This document shows positions 59,049 through 64,000 of a DNA stretch of 64,000 nt, piece by piece. The position numbers and the translations under genes were made by a program. Position 1 is the first letter of the stretch, and every line of letters starts with the position of its first letter. The notes under the pieces were generated by a model. That model made no database searches. It was not told the DNA's origin and worked only from the letters and a program-made list of their open reading frames with translations. This DNA comes from Paramecium octaurelia (Eukaryota; Ciliophora; Oligohymenophorea; Peniculida; Parameciidae): positions 296,944 through 360,943 of the forward strand of contig CAJJDP010000075.1 in NCBI GenBank assembly GCA_905182995.1, given 5' to 3'.

Positions 59049-60541
59049 ATGTTTGGGAGTCAATTCGATTACTTGAAACTCAAACCAAGAACAGTTGAAG
59101 AGATACACCATGAAGATGGTTACATCAAAGAAGGAATTGAAAGGACAGCAACAAGAAGGATCTTTCAATCAGTCGAATATGATCATTTCGAGAAGAAATA
59201 AATTCAACAATTCAAAGACATCATTAGAGGTGCAAACATAAGTGTGAGTTCTGAAGATGTACTATTAAGATTTCTTTATGCAGGATATTTCAATATGACC
59301 AATTGTCTGGAAGTATTTTTAATTCCATCTCCAATTAGCTATATAAACGACACATTCATTGGTTGAACACCAGTCGTCTCTCTAACATACCAGAAAAAGT
59401 ACTCCTCTGTTTGAGAGAAGGTTTAGTTTACATAGGTGGCAAAGATTATCAATATCGTCCAATTATAGTGATTAATTTACATATGATGGATCTATATCTG
59501 TTCGACTCAGATGCCTTTATTCACGCACTCTCCATTTTGTTCGTAATCTGCGAGGATTATATGTTCTATCCAGGTAAAGTTGAAAATGTTGTTGTTATTG
59601 TCGAAACGGATTAAATGAGTCTTTACAACTTCCCTTAAAAAACATTTCAAGTCATTATTTGGATGATGAGTTAAAACTTTCCACAAATCTTAGATCGTCT
59701 CTATCTATTTAATCCATCGAAAGAATTGCTTCTCAACTGGGATAATTATCATTAAATGTTGGATAGTAGAACATTCAAAAAAATTGAAATTTGGGAATCT
59801 AAATCCTTTGCTCCTCTTGCTCATGGTTTTCATCCTGATATGTTGGAACGTAGATTTGGAGGAGGTATGCCCAATATACAATAATATTGGTTGCCCACTC
59901 AAATCATTTAATAGCCCAGCAGCATCTCCTTTAAAGTTCAAAAACCAATGTATAATCAAGGAACTATTCAATATTCACTTTATAATGACCCTAAGGAATT
60001 ATTAGAACGATTGCAACAAAGAGATGCAGAAGATAGGTCATAAGAAGCAACCCTCAAAAGTGAACCCAAATCAAGTGTTGCTTCTGGAAAATTATAAGTC
60101 ATCGATTTTCATCAAACTATGGGTAATGCCTTCAAAATGTAAAACTATGGCTAAGAACAATAAGATCTCAGTTAAACTAATTTCTCTGGAGAATTCTATT
60201 AATAAACTAATTAAATCCAATAATCTCCTCAATAACAATTCATGAATCCAGGGTTTTAGGGATCAGCACTACCAGAACAGCAATTTAAGCAACATAGTAA
60301 AGCTAATTCTGTAGCCTCATCATAAAGAATCAAAGATTAATATGTGGCTTAACAATTAATGGGCTCCTCCTAAAAACCTATGAGTGCCATTTAACAACAG
60401 ACTATTAGACCTAATACTATGCCAGTTCCTTAATTGGGAGCCCCTGCTCAATCTGAAAGACTTTATGAATCCATGGATGAAAAATTAAATGATTCCCAGA
60501 GACCTTCTAGTAATAATGTTTAAGCCTGTCTAATAATGTGA
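59049..60541 (+). CDS. SEC14/CRAL-TRIO lipid-transfer protein with CaaX end
   Basis: ATG 59049 to TGA 60539, 488 residues after a 26-nt intron at 59313-59338. Residues about 60-120 are the CRAL-TRIO N region ([24 protein letters not shown]). The lipid-binding domain follows ([77 protein letters not shown]). Residues about 320-485 are disordered, rich in Q, N, S and P. The last four residues are CLIM, a CaaX prenylation box with M at the end, suggesting farnesylation and membrane anchoring. SEC14 proteins exchange phosphatidylinositol and phosphatidylcholine between membranes. Confidence 0.85.
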
Positions 60542-60709
60542 CCTTTATTAATCCATTATATTTATATTCTTATCTAAATATTCATATGATATATTATCTA
60601 TATTCTAATAATTATTTATAGTTCCCTTGAGATTATAAAAATTACTATATGATTAAATTCTGAAACAATAAAGATAGCAAATATGATGAACACACATATA
60701 TTACTGAAT

Positions 60710-60934
60710 TCATTTTCTATCCCCAAAATTTTAATCTTTCTCATCACCACTAGAATCGAATTCCTCCACATTCTCTAAATCTGAAGGATTCTCTTCTTCT
60801 GACCAATCCTCAGAATCACTGAACTCTTATAAGCCCTGCATTCCAGGAATTTAGCTTAGAGGGTGGATTCTCAAAAATGTACATCTCCAAACTGCATTAT
60901 AATGAAGGTTTCTTATAATATTCACAAATTTCAT
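60710..60934 (-). CDS. Small protein with acidic tail
   Basis: Start ATG 60934, stop 60710, 74 residues, no intron. The first half is basic and aromatic (NLHYNAVWRCTFLRIHPLS), the second half strongly acidic (SDSEDWSEEENPSDLE; EEFDSSGDEKD). No family recognised. The frame is free of TGA and composition is protein-like, with a sharp GC rise over the region. Confidence 0.5.
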
Positions 60935-62259
60935 TTATTAATATATTTAATTAATAGTGCAAAACAAGATAAAAATATGAATAGTAATCAATCATAGCAA
61001 ATTAGAGGGAATCATATATTAATAACTATAAAAAATATCTCATGATGATATTTATAAGATGCTAATTTTATTTAATTCTTTCCTATTAAGAAATTTATCG
61101 ATGATTGTTTTTTAAACTTAAATGAACAAGTAAAAATTCATTGGCAAGCTCGAATCTTTATAAATTTAATAAAATAATTTAAATTGCTATTTTTTATTAT
61201 CCTGGGTTATTCGTTTATCTAAAATCAAAATAAATAAAATTAAGCAAATATTATTAAAAATTCATCATTTTCAACTTATTTTAGTGTAAAAATTTATATT
61301 AATACTCAATTTCAAATTATAACCCTTCTAAAGATACTCATGCATAAGCTTAGGATAAGTTTTTTATCTATTCTTAAGTATTGAACAAAATCAGAAATTT
61401 ACTTTTGAGAAAAGTAAATAAAGTTAAAATTAACATAGATTACTCATACACTTAGTAAATATAAGTTTGCTCTAACAAAAAGTGACTTAAAAATATTAAA
61501 TGAACAGGATCAAAACTATAATCTTAAAACATATTATATGGATTTAAATTGACCATGATCCAAATTTTTCAAAAGCTCAAAGGAACAGATCTTGTGATGA
61601 AGATAAACTCATTAATTTAATTCTTGAATTCTCAAAAAGAATTTCTATGCTTATTGTGATAAAATAGAAATTAATGGATATTATGATCAAAAATTCAATA
61701 AAAAAACGATATTCACTTAGAAAAGCTAAATTTTTGAAATTTTAGAGTTCCTTAATCTCTATTATCTGGATTAATAGAAAATAGGCTAATAAATAAGTAT
61801 ATTCTTCATTGAATTTGTACATTTAATTCGAAATTTCATAATTATGAATTAGTACTAATATAGTCATATTTTCAATTAAAATCATTTCAATTTCTTTTCT
61901 ATCAATCAATTCGCTATATAACTCCATTCTTAAGAAACCAATAAATTAAGCATTTAATCAAAAGAATAAATGGTTTTTGTCGCCTTTTTCGCAATGGTTG
62001 ATGTAATTGGAAAAGCTAATTTACAATTTTGCAATTTCAAATAAATTCTTTTAATTGTATTATATTCAACATAGTTATTAAATCATAAAATCTGAATATG
62101 TTTTTACAATAATCAAGAAATATATAATTCGATGTAAATAGGTGTCAAATTTACTGACTAGGAAATTTGGAAGGGTGTAATTCTTTTGAAATTAGTACTT
62201 AATATTATTTAGTTAAAATAATGATATTTAAGTTTAAAAAATTCATTTATCAGGTCCTC
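60935..62259. other. Long AT-rich region without a recognisable gene
   Basis: About 1.3 kb, among the most AT-rich stretches of the window, with TGA in all frames. One 34-codon frame (ATG near 61555, reading IQIFQKLKGTDLVMKIN) looks protein-like but stops quickly and may be a relic. No repeats seen. Confidence 0.45.
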
Positions 62260-62649
62260 TCATTTTTGTTTATAGTTCTTTTAATGTGGTGGAACATTTT
62301 TAGCAATATCATTCATTTCTTTTTAGAATTTGGAAAAAACATTATTTTTGATTCCTTACTGAGAAGGTAGTGCCTAAAAGGTGACAAAATTGGAGAATTA
62401 TTATTCAGAAGGAAGAGTTTGGAAAGAAAATTATTATCCTGTTGATAACTGAGAACTTTTTTAGTTTTCTTTAAACACTCCAAACTATGGTTATTTTTAT
62501 GGTTAATAGTCTTCATCAGAATCAGATAGAGAAATCATTTATTGTGGAGCATCAAATAGTGAGCCTAATTTTGATTGTTGAGGAGGTGTATTATCAACTT
62601 CTAATGTTTCTATTCTCTCTACACGTTTACAACATTATCCATTTCCCAT
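62260..62649 (-). CDS. Small disordered protein with dual-acylation N terminus
   Basis: Start ATG 62649, stop 62260, 129 residues, no intron. The N terminus MGNGQCCKR has Gly2 for N-myristoylation followed by two cysteines for palmitoylation and basic residues, a classical membrane-targeting signal. The rest is S-, Q-, P- and F-rich and disordered (LSDSDEDYQPQKQPQFGVF), with a basic helical end (SKFQKEMNDIAKNV). It probably sits on the plasma or ciliary membrane. No family recognised. Confidence 0.65.
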
Positions 62650-62991
62650 TTATTTAATATAATTTAATAAATAGCCAAAATATCATTATTATCCTTAGAA
62701 AATATTGGAAATACGGACTATATATGCATTAATAATTATAAAAGCAGACCTGCAAATAATTTTTGAGTTAGCGAGAAATGAAAAATAAAAATGATAATTC
62801 AAATTTTTGATTGATTTGCTTACTTATAATCTATTAAGAATACTTGAAAGAGGAAAGGACATTGATTTTACTGCAGTTTAGAATAAAGAGAATTTGAATG
62901 ATAATTAACAATAATAGAATTTGACAATAATTGCAAAAATTACTTAAGAATTTAATTTATTAAATGAAATAGAAATTAAGAACTGAAAGGA

Positions 62992-64000
62992 TCATTCTAA
63001 ATATTTTTCTAAATCTGAAAGGTCCCTTGATTATTATTAATATGATTTTAAGACACTTTTTCTTTCTAATTATTTGACATATTCTTTCAGATTCTCTTCT
63101 TACTCTTATTATTACATTCTATAGCTGTTTAGACATTATTGGGCTTCCTAAAAATACTTTGAGCACTTTTTAGCATAATCAACATTCAATGGTGAGTCTA
63201 ATTGTAATAGGTTGATAAATTTAGAGATTTTATCCAGTGTTTCAATTTGCCTGGTTGTGTTGTGATTTCCATCACATAACTCAATTCTCTTATAGGATTT
63301 ACAGTTTTCGTAGAGTATTTGTGAATGTCTGGGATGAACCAGTTGATCAGTTTTCCCAGCAAGGAAATAGAATCGTTTTTTATTACTCTAGACGGCAACA
63401 CAATTAAGGGGAGAGACTTGATCAATGTCAAATTAAGCCTCATTGATTATCTTGCTTCTAAGAAATGGCATAAAACCGTTGATCATAAATGAAAAGCATC
63501 CAAATTTTTGTTAACCCAACTCCTCAATTACCGTTCTTAATTAAGTGAATGCACTATCAGCAATGTAGGTAGTAATTCTGGGGTCTTGGGATAACATGAG
63601 TGCCGTGACTGCTCCCATGCTTCTCCCCCATAAAATAAACTCGTCGACCTTACCAAACCGACATTCTATGTAGTTCATGAGTTCTTTAACATCTACACTT
63701 TCATATGTTCCCATGGTAATGTATTTTCCATCTGACAAACCGCACCCAGCAAAATCAAAAATGCATAAGTTGACTCCAGCAGCCTACAATCTATCTACAT
63801 ATTGCAATCCCTCCAATCTACAACTAGCGTTGCAGTGGAGATATATCAAACAACGATGATGAACAGATTCTTATACAAAGTAACTAGCTTGAAGTTTTAG
63901 CTATCTTGAGGTAAATTCAAAGTCTTCTCTGATTATTGGAACATTTTTGATGAAACGGGTTTTGGGGCCTGTTAGAGGTGAAATCAATACCTAGAAGTTG
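62992..64000 (-). CDS. Alpha/beta hydrolase (serine hydrolase, S33-like), 5' end outside the window
   Basis: The frame runs from the window edge (first full codon at 63999) to stop 62992, 336 codons, with no intron inside. Hydrolase motifs: the oxyanion region CLIYLHCNASCR, the strand-turn FDFAGCGLSDG, the nucleophile elbow WGRSMGAVTALML with catalytic Ser, the aspartate in LAGKTDQLVHPRH, and the histidine in CDGNHNTTR. This Ser-Asp-His triad and DFxGxGxSxG motif fit the ABHD17/S33 family of depalmitoylases and peptidases. The final 60 residues are a Q/E-rich helix beyond the usual fold. The substrate is unknown. Confidence 0.88.

Noticed and set aside
1-64000. Many open frames that look coding under the standard code
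   Set aside because: They are pieces of longer ciliate-code genes or lie on the opposite strand of real genes; reading TAA and TAG as glutamine and splicing tiny introns gives longer, family-like proteins that replace them.
1-64000. tRNA or rRNA genes
   Set aside because: I searched by eye for tRNA arm motifs and conserved rRNA text, especially in the AT-rich gaps, and found none; short RNAs could still be missed.

Overview
The window is macronuclear-type DNA of a ciliate, most likely a Paramecium. It is strongly AT-rich. Nearly all genes are open only if TAA and TAG are read as glutamine, with TGA as the only stop (ciliate code). Coding regions are interrupted by tiny introns, mostly 18-32 nt with GT...AG ends, and removing them restores recognisable proteins with lengths divisible by three. 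All coordinates, introns and translations were worked out by hand, so exact splice sites are inferences. I saw no tRNA, rRNA, CRISPR array or transposon.

Layout. 1-5.3 kb: tail of a glutamine-rich repeat protein, an exportin-7-like receptor and a small basic protein. 6.5-12.7 kb: a PTB-like RRM protein (minus), a sortilin/VPS10 receptor and a degenerate kinase. 13.8-22.8 kb: a helix-turn-helix-like protein, then on the minus strand Sec61 alpha, COQ9, a probably broken gene, a degenerate hybrid histidine kinase and a casein-kinase-1-type pseudokinase. 23.0-30.1 kb: an unknown coiled-coil protein, a COMM-domain-like gene and proteasome receptor Rpn13, lying across an assembly duplication of 1,378 bp around a single N at 26600, then OPA3 and a CDK20-like kinase back to back. 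30.3-40.2 kb (minus): a long coiled-coil protein, an unknown protein and a KATNIP homologue. 41.2-47.4 kb: CFAP210, a small secreted protein, a CH-domain/HEAT-like protein and an F-box/LRR protein with an N-terminal PCNA-binding (PIP) box. 47.5-56.9 kb (plus): a kelch protein, a NEK kinase, a putative PP1-binding protein, a membrane protein, an unknown basic protein and an N-terminal-motor kinesin. 57.0-60.5 kb: an extremely compact cluster of two small proteins, mitochondrial uL11 and a SEC14-type protein ending in a CaaX box. 60.7-64 kb: two small genes, one with a dual-acylation N terminus, and a partial alpha/beta hydrolase.

The gene content is ordinary for a free-living ciliate. Several genes relate to cilia and microtubules (KATNIP, CFAP210, the CH-domain protein, CDK20-like, NEK, kinesin). 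Mitochondrial (COQ9, OPA3, uL11m), secretory (Sec61, sortilin, SEC14) and ubiquitin-proteasome (Rpn13, F-box) functions are also present. The most unusual points are the very short gaps between start codons, three degenerate signalling enzymes, the PIP-box F-box protein, and a large fraction of introns that do not end in TAG.
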